NCBI GenBank assembly: GCA_964593705.1
Contig: CAZQIV010000010.1
Location: forward strand, 17,450-81,449
DNA length: 64,000 nucleotides
Reading direction: 5' to 3'
Origin: SABY01 sp964593705
Lineage (GTDB): Bacteria > Bacteroidota > Bacteroidia > Bacteroidales > 4484-276
The position numbers and the translations under genes were made by a program. Under the pieces are notes generated by a model. That model did not search any database. It saw nothing but the letters and a program-made list of their open reading frames with translations, and was not told the DNA's origin. Below, one piece after another: positions 1 through 9,591 of this stretch (its first letter is position 1; each line of letters begins with the position of its first letter).

Positions 1-1327
1 GACTTTTTTCGGTAAACATCGAATCTTTAATCATAGCATAATTTCGGTATGCCTGGAGGGCCAGTGTAGTCTTGCCCATTTTTTCGTAGAGCTTGCTCTG
101 GCTTTCATAAACCTTTTGCAAGGTAGGCCGGGCATTAATTTCAGTAGCTGCGATCAGAGCCTGATCAAGGATTATTTCAGCCTCCTTAAAATTTCCAAGG
201 GCAAGCCAGGCTGCGCCAAGATTTTGCAAACCGCCGGCGGCAAAGTTGCGTAAGCCTAGTTTGCGACAGGTTTCCAGTCCGTCATTATAATAATTAATGG
301 CTTCCTGGTATTGTCCCATTTCGTAATAAACCGTACCGATATTCAATTTCTTAACGGCCGAATTACCGTAGCGTCCCAATTTTTCGGATATAGCCAGCGC
401 CTCATGATAAATCTTCAATGCAGAATCCAGGTAACCTTGGTTTTGAATAACATTTGCCAGGTTATTTAGTGTCATCTCAGTTTGGGCCAGGTCTCCTGTT
501 TTTTTGTCGATTGCCAGTGCCTGCCTGAAATATTCGGCTGCAATATCGTATTTTTCCCATGCTGAATACAAGGCGCCAATGTTATTCAGGTCGACAGCAA
601 TTAAACCGGGATCACCAACTGTTTTTGCTATCTTATAGGCTCTTTCGTAAAATTCGAGTGCCTTATCGTAGTTGCCTATTGTTTTGTAAATCATACCATG
701 GTTTCCGAGTGACGTTGAAAGTTCAATTTCCTTACCTGGTATCTCACAAAGGGCAATAGCTTGTTGGTTGAAGTAAATGGCACTATCGTATTTCGCAATA
801 CCCTGATAAACATTTGCAATATTCATGATTACAGCGGCTATGTATTCCTCATCATCAATTTCAAGCAGCAGTGCGAGGGATTTTTTGTAATACCTAAGGG
901 CATCGTCAAACCTGTCGATTTCAACACCCGAAGCACCCATCTCGTTGTAACACGCAGCAGCTTCCCACAAATTATCAACTTGTTCCCAGGCTAAGGCTGA
1001 TTTCCCAAACCATCCTACGGCAGTAGCATAATCCTGCTCGTACCACCACGAATCGCCAATGGTATAAAGTGCCCTGGCCTGCTCTTCAAGATTGTTTGAT
1101 TGTTGCGCAATTTTAAGCGCTTTATGAGCATAAGCACGGCCTTCAGGGATTGAATCCGGAATAAGCGATGTTGCCAGATCATTTAAAAGGCCAGGATTTT
1201 TGGGCTCTTGCCGGAGCATCATCCGAAGGCTGTCCAACTGATTTTGTGCGTAGTTAGACTGAAAAGCAGACAAAAGCAGGAAGAGTAAGAAAAATGATTT
1301 ATTAAGTTTTGAGCCAGGAAAGTGCAT
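1..1327 (-). CDS. Secreted tetratricopeptide-repeat protein, C-terminus beyond the window
   Basis: About 442 residues are visible, open to the window edge. Translation begins MHFPGSKLNKSFFLLFLLLS, a signal peptide ending near SNYAQ, followed by about nine TPR units of roughly 40 residues with the usual A, G, Y and P positions (for example NNLANVIQNQGYLDSALKIY). The visible end, AYRNYAMIKDSMFTEKS, is the segment that in Bacteroidota TPR sensors precedes a coiled coil, a membrane helix and then a histidine kinase, LuxR or cyclase output domain. An output domain beyond position 1 is therefore likely but unseen. It has its own promoter, so it is probably not read with the signalling operon upstream. 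Role inferred: periplasmic or envelope sensor, or scaffold. Confidence 0.85.
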   Translation of the reverse strand, partial: MHFPGSKLNKSFFLLFLLLSAFQSNYAQNQLDSLRMMLRQEPKNPGLLNDLATSLIPDSIPEGRAYAHKALKIAQQSNNLEEQARALYTIGDSWWYEQDYATAVGWFGKSALAWEQVDNLWEAAACYNEMGASGVEIDRFDDALRYYKKSLALLLEIDDEEYIAAVIMNIANVYQGIAKYDSAIYFNQQAIALCEIPGKEIELSTSLGNHGMIYKTIGNYDKALEFYERAYKIAKTVGDPGLIAVDLNNIGALYSAWEKYDIAAEYFRQALAIDKKTGDLAQTEMTLNNLANVIQNQGYLDSALKIYHEALAISEKLGRYGNSAVKKLNIGTVYYEMGQYQEAINYYNDGLETCRKLGLRNFAAGGLQNLGAAWLALGNFKEAEIILDQALIAATEINARPTLQKVYESQSKLYEKMGKTTLALQAYRNYAMIKDSMFTEKS

Positions 1328-1349
1328 AAATGGTTTTTGATTTAAGCAC

Positions 1350-1380
1350 CAAATGTAAAAATAATTGAGGTGGTTACAAA
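1350..1380 (-). promoter_or_regulatory. Bacteroidota-type promoter of the TPR gene
   Basis: On the minus strand a -33 TTTG (1380-1377) is followed by exactly 19 bases and a -7 TACATTTG (1357-1350), matching the family consensus TTTG-N19-TAnnTTTG. The ATG lies 22 bases downstream of the -7 box. This is one of the two best-spaced promoters in the window. Confidence 0.75.
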
Positions 1381-1514
1381 GGGTAAAGCAATGGGATTGA
1401 CCTTTTTTTTAAGCATTCTAAATTACCAACTTCGGGATTTTAATCATATTACTCCACTTCGTAGAATCCTTATCTGCCGAAAAGTAAACAAAAGCCACAT
1501 CGCTGTCTTTAAAT

Positions 1515-3509
1515 TTAGGGATGTAAGGTATGAAAGGTGTGTCGAAAAATTTTATTGTTAAGTTCGTGTTTTTTAAAAGGCTTGCTCACGAAGTCATTCA
1601 TTCCTGTATTGATTACCCTGGTTTTCGTTTCTGGGTAAGCATCAGCCGTTAAGGCAATAATAGGAATGTTTTTCATTTTGGAACCGGCAACACCTTCGCG
1701 AATGAGTTTGGTGGTTTCGTAGCCATCGAGAACCGGCATTTGTAAATCCATGAGCACTATATCGAAGTTGGTTTTTGACAATAGCAGCAAGCCTTCACGA
1801 CCATTGTTAGCAACTTCATAATAGCAGTTCCATGTTTTCAGGATTTGTGTAATTACTTTTTGGTTTATTAAATTGTCCTCTACAACCAAAACTTTCTGAT
1901 TGGAAATAACCTGTTCGCTTAATTGTTCTTTGCTATTTACAACATTCAAATCCGAACCTTTTTTAAGCCACATTGTTACCGAGAATTCCGAACCCACATC
2001 GGGCTGGCTTTCAACTGAAATTGATCCATTCATCAATTTCACCAGTTGATTGGTTATGGTTAAGCCAAGGCCTGTTCCTCCAAAAAATCGTGAAGTGTCC
2101 GTTCCGGCCTGGGTAAAGCTTTCGAAAATGGTTTGTTGCATATTTTTTGGAATACCTATACCACTATCTTTAACCGATATTTCAAGTTCTATGTTGTCTT
2201 CTTTTTTTGATAAGAGTCTTGCTTCGATTTTTACAAAACCGATTTTTGTAAATTTAATGGCATTGCCTGCAAGGTTTATTATAATTTGATTTAATCTGAA
2301 TGGGTCGCCCACCAAATATTTGGGAATGTTACTGTCGATAATTGTTTCAAATGATAATCCTTTTTCGTTGGCTTTGTGTGTCATTATTTTGCCAATATGC
2401 TCCAATTGATATTTGATATCGAAATCTATAGCTTCGATAAGCATTTTCCCTGCTTCAATTTTCGAGAAGTCCAGGATATCGTTGATAATTACCAGGAGGT
2501 TATCTGCCGATTGTTTTATGGATTTTAGATTTTCATCCACAAAAGACCCATGTTTTTCGGTTAGTAGCAAATCAGTAAGTCCGATAATCGCGTTCATGGG
2601 TGTCCTTATTTCATGACTCATGTTCGACAGGAATTCGGACTTAACCCGGGCAGCTTTTTCGGCTTGCTGTTTTGCAATGCGTAAATCGGATTCTACCTTT
2701 TTAATATTTGAAATGTTGGATGAGGATCCAAGTATCTGGGTTACTTCATCGTTTGCATCTCTTTTAAAAACAACATCGCGGTTGTAGTACCACACCCATT
2801 TTCCAGCGGTATTCTTCATTTTATATTCAACTTCGTGAACAATGCCATCCTTAGATTTTGATAATTTTTTAAGGTGTTTAGATATCGTTGTCAGGTGATC
2901 AGGATGAACAGTGAGATCAAAAATCTTGTTGCCCATTTTATGAATTTGATCCTTGGTATAGCCCAATTCTTCGAAAATACTCCTGTTTATAAAAATATAT
3001 TTGCCGGTTTTAAGGTCAAGTACATAGATGATATTTGGTGAATAATTTGTAATGGCTTCTGTAAAAAGATTTTGTTGATTCAACGACTTTTCAATGCTCT
3101 GTTTTTCGTCCGATATGCTATTATACCGCATGATGGCATTGAGGGCGTTTACAATTTTTGAAATGGAAAGTTCAGATTTTGGGAAATAATCAAATGCCCC
3201 GGCCTTCATCATTTCCACTGCAATTTTTTCATCTCCCTGCGATGTCATTACCAATACAGGTTTGTTGTATCCGTGTATTTTTATTTCCTTAAGCAGGCTT
3301 AGGCCATCCATTCCCGGCAACTGGTAATCAACAAAAATGCAATCAAAAACATCGGTTTTATTTTTTAATAACTTCAAAGCCTCATCAGCATAAATACATG
3401 ATTCCAGTTCAAAATCGATGTTCGATTTTTTTAAGGTGCGAACGAAAGCCCGTACATCAATTTCGTCGTCTTCTACGAGAAGGATTTTTATTTTATTTAA
3501 TTTTTCCAA
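1515..3509 (-). CDS. Hybrid sensor histidine kinase (REC-PAS-HisKA-HATPase-REC)
   Basis: A 664-residue cytoplasmic protein without membrane segments. An N-terminal receiver (about 5-125) has an acidic pair EDD and phospho-acceptor D61 in VDYQLPG. A PAS domain follows (about 150-275), then a dimerisation/H-box region with H299 in SNMSHEIRTPMNA. The ATPase domain has an N-box around N416, DSGIGIP and GGTGLGLTI. A C-terminal receiver (about 538-655) has D588 in LMDLQMPVLDG. The two receivers suggest it accepts phosphate at one end and relays it internally at the other. The start is a TTG, since an in-frame stop lies six codons upstream and no ATG fits. It is the last gene of the FIST-kinase-receiver operon, 19 bases after the single-domain receiver, its plausible partner. 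Confidence 0.92.
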   Translation of the reverse strand: MEKLNKIKILLVEDDEIDVRAFVRTLKKSNIDFELESCIYADEALKLLKNKTDVFDCIFVDYQLPGMDGLSLLKEIKIHGYNKPVLVMTSQGDEKIAVEMMKAGAFDYFPKSELSISKIVNALNAIMRYNSISDEKQSIEKSLNQQNLFTEAITNYSPNIIYVLDLKTGKYIFINRSIFEELGYTKDQIHKMGNKIFDLTVHPDHLTTISKHLKKLSKSKDGIVHEVEYKMKNTAGKWVWYYNRDVVFKRDANDEVTQILGSSSNISNIKKVESDLRIAKQQAEKAARVKSEFLSNMSHEIRTPMNAIIGLTDLLLTEKHGSFVDENLKSIKQSADNLLVIINDILDFSKIEAGKMLIEAIDFDIKYQLEHIGKIMTHKANEKGLSFETIIDSNIPKYLVGDPFRLNQIIINLAGNAIKFTKIGFVKIEARLLSKKEDNIELEISVKDSGIGIPKNMQQTIFESFTQAGTDTSRFFGGTGLGLTITNQLVKLMNGSISVESQPDVGSEFSVTMWLKKGSDLNVVNSKEQLSEQVISNQKVLVVEDNLINQKVITQILKTWNCYYEVANNGREGLLLLSKTNFDIVLMDLQMPVLDGYETTKLIREGVAGSKMKNIPIIALTADAYPETKTRVINTGMNDFVSKPFKKHELNNKIFRHTFHTLHP

Positions 3510-3528
3510 AACGATAGCTTTTGTTCAC

Positions 3529-3966
3529 CTATTTTTGATCGGGATATTCGCAGAGCATCCAGTAATTGTGCAATGTGGATACTGCATTTATAAAACTTTC
3601 CATCGATAAAGGTTTCAGAATATAACCGGCCACGTTGAGCCTGAATGCTTCAACTTTATCGTTATCTTCATTAGAAGTTGTCATTACGAAAACTGAAATA
3701 TTTTTCAACTTCTCATTGGCCCTGAGTTCTTTTAAAAATTCTATACCACCCATTTTTGGCATGTTCAGGTCCAACAATATAATCTTTGGCGGAGATTTGG
3801 CAAGTTCCCTGTTTTTATCACCGCGCAGCATTTCGAGCGCTTCCTCACCATTTTCTGCAACAAATAAAGGATTTTCAATGTTATTTTTTTTGAAGGCTCT
3901 TTTTACATTCATCACATCCACGAGGTCATCTTCAACGAGAAGAATATTAACTGCTTTAGAGTTCAT
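3529..3966 (-). CDS. Single-domain response regulator, Rcp1-like
   Basis: At 145 residues this is a receiver domain only. VEDD near residues 11-14 forms the acid pocket, D66 in ILLDLNMPKMGG is the acceptor, a TTS switch follows, and KP near 118 gives the conserved lysine. Its length and the LRANEKLKNISVFVMTTS pattern match the Rcp1 class of receivers, which pair with PAS or phytochrome-type kinases such as the one encoded just upstream. With no output domain it must act by protein contact or as a relay intermediate. It sits between two kinases, so it could take phosphate from the upstream kinase and pass it to the hybrid kinase downstream. That relay is inference. Confidence 0.92.
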   Translation of the reverse strand: MNSKAVNILLVEDDLVDVMNVKRAFKKNNIENPLFVAENGEEALEMLRGDKNRELAKSPPKIILLDLNMPKMGGIEFLKELRANEKLKNISVFVMTTSNEDNDKVEAFRLNVAGYILKPLSMESFINAVSTLHNYWMLCEYPDQK

Positions 3967-4029
3967 AATTTATTTATTAATGGGTGTTAAACTTTTATTT
4001 AAAGTATTTAAATTTAAGTTGGTGCATTT

Positions 4030-5268
4030 TTACAACCATTCTTTGGGCCAGGTAAAATAAAAGGTGCTTCCCGCTCCCGGTTCTGAATCAAGCCATAATT
4101 TACCACCTTTATCTTCCACCAGTTTTTTAACTATAGCCAAACCCACACCGGTGCTTTCCACTTTGTCGCGTGCATGCAAAGTTTGAAAAATCACAAATAT
4201 CTTCTCGTGATAGTTTTTATCAATGCCCGGGCCGTTGTCGCTTACACTAAATTCCCAATGTGTGTCTGCATCTTTGAATCCTATTTCAACTTTTGGAATT
4301 TCGGCATTATTATATTTTATGGCATTGCTGATAAAATTACTAAGAATTTGCTCAAGAGCAACTCGTTCGGTGTAAATTTTTGGCAATTTCTCTGGATAAA
4401 TAAATTTAGTATTTGATTTTGAGTTGTTTGCCGTGGTGATCTCATTTATTAAATCCCTGAGATCAATCAGGGTATTGTTATTTTTTACCCGTCCTGCCCT
4501 TGAATATTGCAAAATCCCGTTGATAAGACCTTCCATTCGCTGAACCCGACCGCGAAGTAATTGAAGGTTTTCGCGGGTTTCATCATTTACAATTTCTGTA
4601 ATATCTTCTTCAATCCACTCCGATAAATTATTGATGGCCCTCAAGGGGGCTTTCAGGTCGTGCGATACCACGTAAGCAAACTGATCGAGTTCGTTGTTGA
4701 TTCGCTGCAGGTTGTCAGCATGTTGTCTAACTTCCAGTTCGGCGTTCTTTATTTTTGTAATATCTATTTTAAACGAAATATAGCGGTAGGGTTTACCTAA
4801 TTTGTTGAGCAAAGGAACAATGGTTGTGTCAACCCAGTAGTATTTTCCGGTCTTAGAAATATCTCTTATTTCACCTTTCCAAACTTTTCCTTTCGCAATG
4901 GTGTGGAATAATTCTTTATAAAACTCTTGCGGGTGGTATGATGAATTTAATGTTCGGTAATCTTTACCTAAAAGTTCCCGTTTGGAGTAGCCCGACATTT
5001 TGAGAAAGTTATCATTTACGAAAGTAATCGTTCCTTTCGAATCGGTAATAACCACCATTAATGTGGTGCTGATGGCGAACTTAAAATCGGATAATTCCTT
5101 AAACGATTCTTTTGAGCTTATTTCGAGTGTTCGCTCCAGCTGATGATAATCGATATCGTAATTTTTATAAGCGCTGTCAACCGCATTGATAAAAGTGTTA
5201 AAATCATTTTCGCCCGGTTCAAAATCAGGAATATATCTTTTTATTTGTCGTTTTAGTAATCTGTGCAT
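4030..5268 (-). CDS. PAS-domain sensor histidine kinase
   Basis: A 412-residue soluble kinase. An N-terminal helical region (about 1-60) precedes a PAS domain (about 62-175, with ITDSKGTITFVND and the GKYYWVDTTI core). The H-box holds H203 in YVVSHDLKAPLRAI, the bacteriophytochrome/Cph1 type. The ATPase domain contains DNGPGID and STGVGLAIVKK. It has no membrane helix, so its signal is intracellular or comes through a partner. The FIST protein encoded 12 bases upstream is the obvious candidate partner, since FIST domains bind small ligands and often occur beside kinases. The receiver gene follows after 63 bases. Confidence 0.92.
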   Translation of the reverse strand: MHRLLKRQIKRYIPDFEPGENDFNTFINAVDSAYKNYDIDYHQLERTLEISSKESFKELSDFKFAISTTLMVVITDSKGTITFVNDNFLKMSGYSKRELLGKDYRTLNSSYHPQEFYKELFHTIAKGKVWKGEIRDISKTGKYYWVDTTIVPLLNKLGKPYRYISFKIDITKIKNAELEVRQHADNLQRINNELDQFAYVVSHDLKAPLRAINNLSEWIEEDITEIVNDETRENLQLLRGRVQRMEGLINGILQYSRAGRVKNNNTLIDLRDLINEITTANNSKSNTKFIYPEKLPKIYTERVALEQILSNFISNAIKYNNAEIPKVEIGFKDADTHWEFSVSDNGPGIDKNYHEKIFVIFQTLHARDKVESTGVGLAIVKKLVEDKGGKLWLDSEPGAGSTFYFTWPKEWL

Positions 5269-5280
5269 ATCAAAAACTTT

Positions 5281-6423
5281 CTAAACTTCAGTAAAGGTGG
5301 TTATGGTCATTGTTTGATTGTGCAATTCACATCTTGTACCTTTTAAAAAGGGAGCGATTTCACCGTAGGAATAAAAGCCGGTAAGTGTTGTTTTATCACC
5401 AACTATTTCCTGAACCGCCTCCACTTCTTCCTCAATAAGTTGTTTTAAAACCAGTTTTCTTCCTACACAACTAATCAAAATGGCAAGATCGGCTTTGTTT
5501 TGTCCAAGCGGATCAACACTCACCCTGGCTGCTTTCTCGGCACCATTTATTAACCTATCGATGTTTGCTTTCATCAACTTAATGTACGATCCTTCGGGAA
5601 TGTCTCCTGCAAAGGTGAGGCTTTGCTTTTGCTCATCAACGGCAAGAATAGTGCGCACAACTGGTTCGCCATCGGTTTCGATGCGCATGTTGAGGGGAAA
5701 CAACAGCCCTGATGATGGTAGATTTTTTGCCTGTTCGCCAAGGAATGATTTATATAATTCGAGGGCAGGTGTGTTATCTATTTCGAATACCACATTACCC
5801 TCTGATTTTGTTACTGAGCGCTCTACACCAAAACTATCCCAGCCACCAAACGAACCATATCCAATTTTGATCTGATCGCCATAAAATCCGATGGCCGTAA
5901 TAATGTTGCTTTTAACTTCCCCGGCATTTGATATGATGAGTGTTTTGTTAAAGTCAGCCCCATCGCCGGCCAATCCTCCTGTTACATTTACCCCTTCAGG
6001 AAGGTTATCGCGCATGCCCGTTACCAATTCAGTACCGTTAACATGCAAACCTTCCGAAAGTACAAAAACATGACGCAACTCCTTGTTAGCAAGCTTCAGA
6101 GCCAGCGCCTTTCCTGCTTCTATACCATTTTGAAAATCACCAATATTTTCCTCACGGTACATGATTTTGGTGCTTTCAAATTTTACTGCTGTTAAAGTTA
6201 ACGATTGGTCGTAAACATTTGTTCCTGATATCTCTCCACTGGTGGAGCATCCGGTTAGAATGGCTTCAGGAAAAGCTTCCCTTATTTTTTTTATGATTTG
6301 GGTTTCGTTAAGAAAATCCCGACCACCAAAAAATAAAACCAAATTAGGTTTAAAAGGAATGATTTCAGGAGAAAAAGTGTTACTGCTTATAACATCTTTG
6401 TAATGTAACTGGAAAGTTTTCAT
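5281..6423 (-). CDS. FIST N/C domain sensory protein
   Basis: 380 residues covering both halves of a FIST protein. The N-terminal half (about 20-190) has LVLFFGGRDFL and LTGCSTSGEISG. The C-terminal half (about 200-365) has the typical ending GFYSYGEIAPF...ELHNQTMTITTF. FIST proteins are predicted intracellular sensors of small ligands, possibly amino acids, and commonly sit next to histidine kinases. Here the gene heads the operon and the kinase starts 12 bases after its stop. No membrane segment or signal peptide is present. Family assignment is firm; ligand unknown. Confidence 0.9.
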   Translation of the reverse strand: MKTFQLHYKDVISSNTFSPEIIPFKPNLVLFFGGRDFLNETQIIKKIREAFPEAILTGCSTSGEISGTNVYDQSLTLTAVKFESTKIMYREENIGDFQNGIEAGKALALKLANKELRHVFVLSEGLHVNGTELVTGMRDNLPEGVNVTGGLAGDGADFNKTLIISNAGEVKSNIITAIGFYGDQIKIGYGSFGGWDSFGVERSVTKSEGNVVFEIDNTPALELYKSFLGEQAKNLPSSGLLFPLNMRIETDGEPVVRTILAVDEQKQSLTFAGDIPEGSYIKLMKANIDRLINGAEKAARVSVDPLGQNKADLAILISCVGRKLVLKQLIEEEVEAVQEIVGDKTTLTGFYSYGEIAPFLKGTRCELHNQTMTITTFTEV

Positions 6424-6453
6424 AATATTAGAATTGTTATTTGTTTAAAATAT

Positions 6454-6486
6454 CAAAAATATAAAAAATCATTTACAAATAGCAAA
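6454..6486 (-). promoter_or_regulatory. Promoter of the FIST-kinase operon
   Basis: On the minus strand, TTTG (6486-6483), a 21-base spacer and TATTTTTG (6461-6454) match the Bacteroidota -33/-7 pair. The FIST ATG lies about 30 bases downstream. The 223-base gap holds this promoter and the divergent atpD promoter. Confidence 0.6.
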
Positions 6487-6601
6487 ATACCATTTTCATC
6501 AAGCCATTAAACATCAAACATGATGATGTGTTTTGATGTATTTCAAAATAAAGGATGTGTAAAAAAAATGTTAATTGCCTCTGCCACTAAAAACTAACAA
6601 C

Positions 6602-6609
6602 TATCTTTG
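6602..6609 (+). promoter_or_regulatory. -7 promoter element of the atp operon
   Basis: TATCTTTG matches TAnnTTTG exactly and lies 38 bases before the atpD ATG at 6647. It falls inside a longer in-frame extension that would begin with TTG at 6575, which argues against that start. The sequence after it (GCCACCAATTTTTCA) closely resembles that after the promoter at 18277. No well-spaced -33 is evident. Confidence 0.6.
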
Positions 6610-6646
6610 CCACCAATTTTTCAGTTTCTATACTAAGTTGTTATCA

Positions 6647-8158
6647 ATGAGCAAAAAAAGTGAAGGCGTTATATCTCAGGTTATCGGGCCGGTAATTGAT
6701 GTTACATTTGAAGAAGGTCAAATCCTCCCCAACATTTTCGATGCACTCGAAGTTACCAAAGCAGACGGACATACGATAGTTCTCGAATCGCAACAGGACA
6801 TTGGTGAAAACACCATTCGTTCGGTGGCTATGGATTCAACGGATGGTTTACGTCGTGGTATGAAGGTAGTAAATACCGGTTTGCAAATTTCAATGCCTGT
6901 TGGCGATGATATTAAAGGGCGACTTTTTAATGTGATTGGAAAGCCCATCGATGGCATGAAAGACGTTGAGGGGAAAAATGTATATTCGATACACCGCGAG
7001 CCTCCGAAATTTGAAAATTTAACCACTCAAAAAGAAGTTCTTTATACAGGTATCAAAGTCATCGACCTTATAGAGCCTTATGCCAAAGGGGGCAAGATTG
7101 GTTTGTTTGGTGGCGCCGGCGTAGGAAAAACGGTTATTATCATGGAGCTGATCAACAACATTGCCAAATCTTATGCAGGCCTGTCAGTATTTGCCGGTGT
7201 GGGTGAGCGTACCCGCGAAGGAAATGAATTGTTGCGCGAGATGATCGAATCAAAAGTAATTAAATATGGCGATGCCTTTGCCGAAGACATGGAAAAAGGA
7301 GGTTGGGATCTTTCAAAAGTTGACCCCGCTCAGTTGGCTCAATCGCAGGCAACCCTGGTTTTCGGTCAGATGAACGAGCCTCCCGGAGCCCGTGCCCGCG
7401 TGGCATTATCCGGGTTAACGCTTGCAGAATATTTTCGCGATGGCGATGAAAAATCAGGTGGCCGCGATATTCTTTTCTTCATCGATAATATTTTCCGTTT
7501 TACACAGGCAGGTTCTGAGGTTTCCGCGCTACTTGGCAGGATGCCTTCAGCGGTTGGATACCAGCCAACACTCGCCACCGAAATGGGTTTGATGCAGGAA
7601 CGTATTACCTCCACAAAACGAGGTTCTATCACTTCGGTGCAGGCCATTTATGTGCCGGCAGATGATCTTACCGACCCGGCTCCGGCTACTACATTTGCCC
7701 ACCTTGATGCTACCACAGTACTTAACCGAAAAATTGCAGAACTTGGAATTTATCCCGCCGTTGACCCGCTGGATTCTACCTCAAGAATTCTTTCGGTTGA
7801 TGTTGTTGGCGAAGACCATTATAATACTGCACAACGTGTAAAACTTACTCTTCAACGCTACAAAGACCTTCAGGATATTATTGCTATTTTGGGTATGGAT
7901 GAGCTTTCTGAAGAAGATAAACAGGTTGTTCACCGTGCCCGAAGGGTGCAGCGCTTCCTGTCTCAGCCATTCCACGTTGCGGAGCAGTTTACGGGCATCC
8001 CCGGAACTATTGTTTCGATCGAAGAGACCATTAAAGGATTTAATATGATTATGGATGGTGAAGTGGATGAATACCCGGAAGCCGCCTTTAACCTCGTGGG
8101 CACCATAGATGAAGCCATCGAAAAAGGTAAAAAACTGATGGCCGAAGGCAACCAATAA
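6647..8158 (+). CDS. atpD: F1Fo ATP synthase subunit beta
   Basis: 503 residues, the normal length for the catalytic subunit. The Walker A motif is GGAGVGKT (about 155-162), the catalytic region is GERTREGNEL (about 186-195), and NEPPGARARVALSGLTLAEY is present. It hydrolyses or makes ATP at the alpha/beta interface of the F1 head on the cytoplasmic face of the inner membrane. The ATG at 6647 is chosen because an upstream TTG extension would overlap the promoter and add 24 residues absent from the family. It heads the operon, as is usual in Bacteroidota, and atpC follows after 19 bases. Confidence 0.98.
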   Translation: MSKKSEGVISQVIGPVIDVTFEEGQILPNIFDALEVTKADGHTIVLESQQDIGENTIRSVAMDSTDGLRRGMKVVNTGLQISMPVGDDIKGRLFNVIGKPIDGMKDVEGKNVYSIHREPPKFENLTTQKEVLYTGIKVIDLIEPYAKGGKIGLFGGAGVGKTVIIMELINNIAKSYAGLSVFAGVGERTREGNELLREMIESKVIKYGDAFAEDMEKGGWDLSKVDPAQLAQSQATLVFGQMNEPPGARARVALSGLTLAEYFRDGDEKSGGRDILFFIDNIFRFTQAGSEVSALLGRMPSAVGYQPTLATEMGLMQERITSTKRGSITSVQAIYVPADDLTDPAPATTFAHLDATTVLNRKIAELGIYPAVDPLDSTSRILSVDVVGEDHYNTAQRVKLTLQRYKDLQDIIAILGMDELSEEDKQVVHRARRVQRFLSQPFHVAEQFTGIPGTIVSIEETIKGFNMIMDGEVDEYPEAAFNLVGTIDEAIEKGKKLMAEGNQ

Positions 8159-8177
8159 AGCAGAAACCAGTCGATTT

Positions 8178-8414
8178 ATGGATATTCAAATTATTACACC
8201 CGATAAAACATTGTTTACCGGACACACCAAATTGGTTCAGTTCCCCGGACTTGACGGCTCATTTGAAGTGATGAATAATCATGCCCCAATGATATCAGCA
8301 TTGAGAAAAGGGAAAATCAGGTTAAAGCATGATAATGACCAGGAAGCGCTTTTCGAAATCAAAGGTGGTATAGTTGAAATTTTAAATAACAAAATGCTGG
8401 TTCTGGCAGAATAA
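8178..8414 (+). CDS. atpC: F1Fo ATP synthase subunit epsilon (short form)
   Basis: 78 residues that cover only the N-terminal beta-sandwich of epsilon, with MDIQIITPDKTLFTG and the NHAPMISALRKG signature. The C-terminal two-helix domain that inhibits ATP hydrolysis in E. coli and Bacillus is absent. This short form is common in Bacteroidota and implies that any hydrolysis brake works differently. The next gene begins about 20 bases downstream. Confidence 0.93.
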   Translation: MDIQIITPDKTLFTGHTKLVQFPGLDGSFEVMNNHAPMISALRKGKIRLKHDNDQEALFEIKGGIVEILNNKMLVLAE

Positions 8415-8433
8415 TTATTTGGTAACAAAAGAT

Positions 8434-9591
8434 ATGAAGAAACCTTCACATAAGAAATCAGGAGTTTTTCGAAATATTTTCCTTGCATTGGCAATTGTTA
8501 TTTTTTTAGTGATGCAAGTGCTGGCTACCAATCCAGGCGGCCACGGCGAAAAGCACGGTGAAAGCTGGGGAGAAGAAGCGTTGAAAGAGGATTTTAAAAC
8601 CGGTGATATGATTGTTGAACATATCATGGATGCACACGACTGGCATATACTCAGCTATGGCGATTTTCACCTTACTATACCTTTACCGGTAATTTTATGG
8701 TATGATGGCCAATTGCACACTTTCATGTCCGGCAAATTTCACCATGGGCATGATGACTATATGGGTTTTGGTCTCGCATCGGAGGGGGAACACAAAGGGA
8801 AAGTTGTTCGCACACTCCAGGATCGCTTCCTCACCGAACACGTAATTGTTCATGATGCAAATCAGGATTTGCCCCTTGATTTTTCGATTACCAAAAATGT
8901 ACTGGCAATATTTATTAGCCTGATTTTTTTGACCTGGCTTTTCATTTCTGTTGCCCGGGCTTACCGCAGGCGCGAAGGCGAAGCGCCAAAAGGTATTCAG
9001 TCATTATTAGAGCCTTTGATAATTTTTATCCGCGATGATATTGCCAAAGCTTCCATTGGCGAAAAGAAATACGAAAAATATATGCCTTTCCTGCTTACCT
9101 TGTTCTTTTTTATTTTCCTTAACAATTTATTGGGGTTGGTGCCCATTTTCCCGGGAGGAGCCAACGTAACAGGCAACATCGCTGTAACAATGGTGTTGGC
9201 CTTATTCACTTTTGTAATTACAAGCTTTAGTGCTAATAAAGCTTACTGGCTTCACATCGTAAATACGCCCGGCGTTCCGTGGTGGTTAAAACTGCCAATT
9301 CCCCTCATGCCGGTGGTCGAATTAATCGGGGTGGTTACCAAGCCATTTGTGTTGATGGTTCGTCTTTTTGCCAACATTACTGCAGGGCATATTATCGTTT
9401 TAGGGTTTATCAGCCTGATTTTTATTTTTGGTCAAATCAATATAGGTTTAGGTTTTGGAGTATCAATCGTATCCATAGTTTTTGCCATTTTTATGAATAT
9501 GCTCGAATTATTGGTTGCTTTTATCCAGGCCTACGTGTTTACCTTGCTTTCGGCGCTGTATTTTGGCATGGCTACCGAGGAGCAGCATTAG
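8434..9591 (+). CDS. atpB: F1Fo ATP synthase subunit a
   Basis: 385 residues from ATG 8434; a TTG at 8419 would add five. A signal-like helix (about 10-32) is followed by a long hydrophilic, His-rich segment (to about 145) that is typical of Bacteroidota subunit a and absent from the E. coli protein. The conserved helices then follow, including the essential arginine in FVLMVRLFANITAGH (about R311) and the C-terminal LLVAFIQAYVFTLLSALY. It forms the proton half-channels against the c-ring. A 451-base gap full of repeats separates it from atpE, which is unusual inside this operon. Confidence 0.96.
   Translation: MKKPSHKKSGVFRNIFLALAIVIFLVMQVLATNPGGHGEKHGESWGEEALKEDFKTGDMIVEHIMDAHDWHILSYGDFHLTIPLPVILWYDGQLHTFMSGKFHHGHDDYMGFGLASEGEHKGKVVRTLQDRFLTEHVIVHDANQDLPLDFSITKNVLAIFISLIFLTWLFISVARAYRRREGEAPKGIQSLLEPLIIFIRDDIAKASIGEKKYEKYMPFLLTLFFFIFLNNLLGLVPIFPGGANVTGNIAVTMVLALFTFVITSFSANKAYWLHIVNTPGVPWWLKLPIPLMPVVELIGVVTKPFVLMVRLFANITAGHIIVLGFISLIFIFGQINIGLGFGVSIVSIVFAIFMNMLELLVAFIQAYVFTLLSALYFGMATEEQH

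Noticed and set aside
6575..6646. In-frame TTG extension of atpD adding 24 residues
   Set aside because: It overlaps the TATCTTTG promoter box, and the extra residues do not match the start of any beta subunit.
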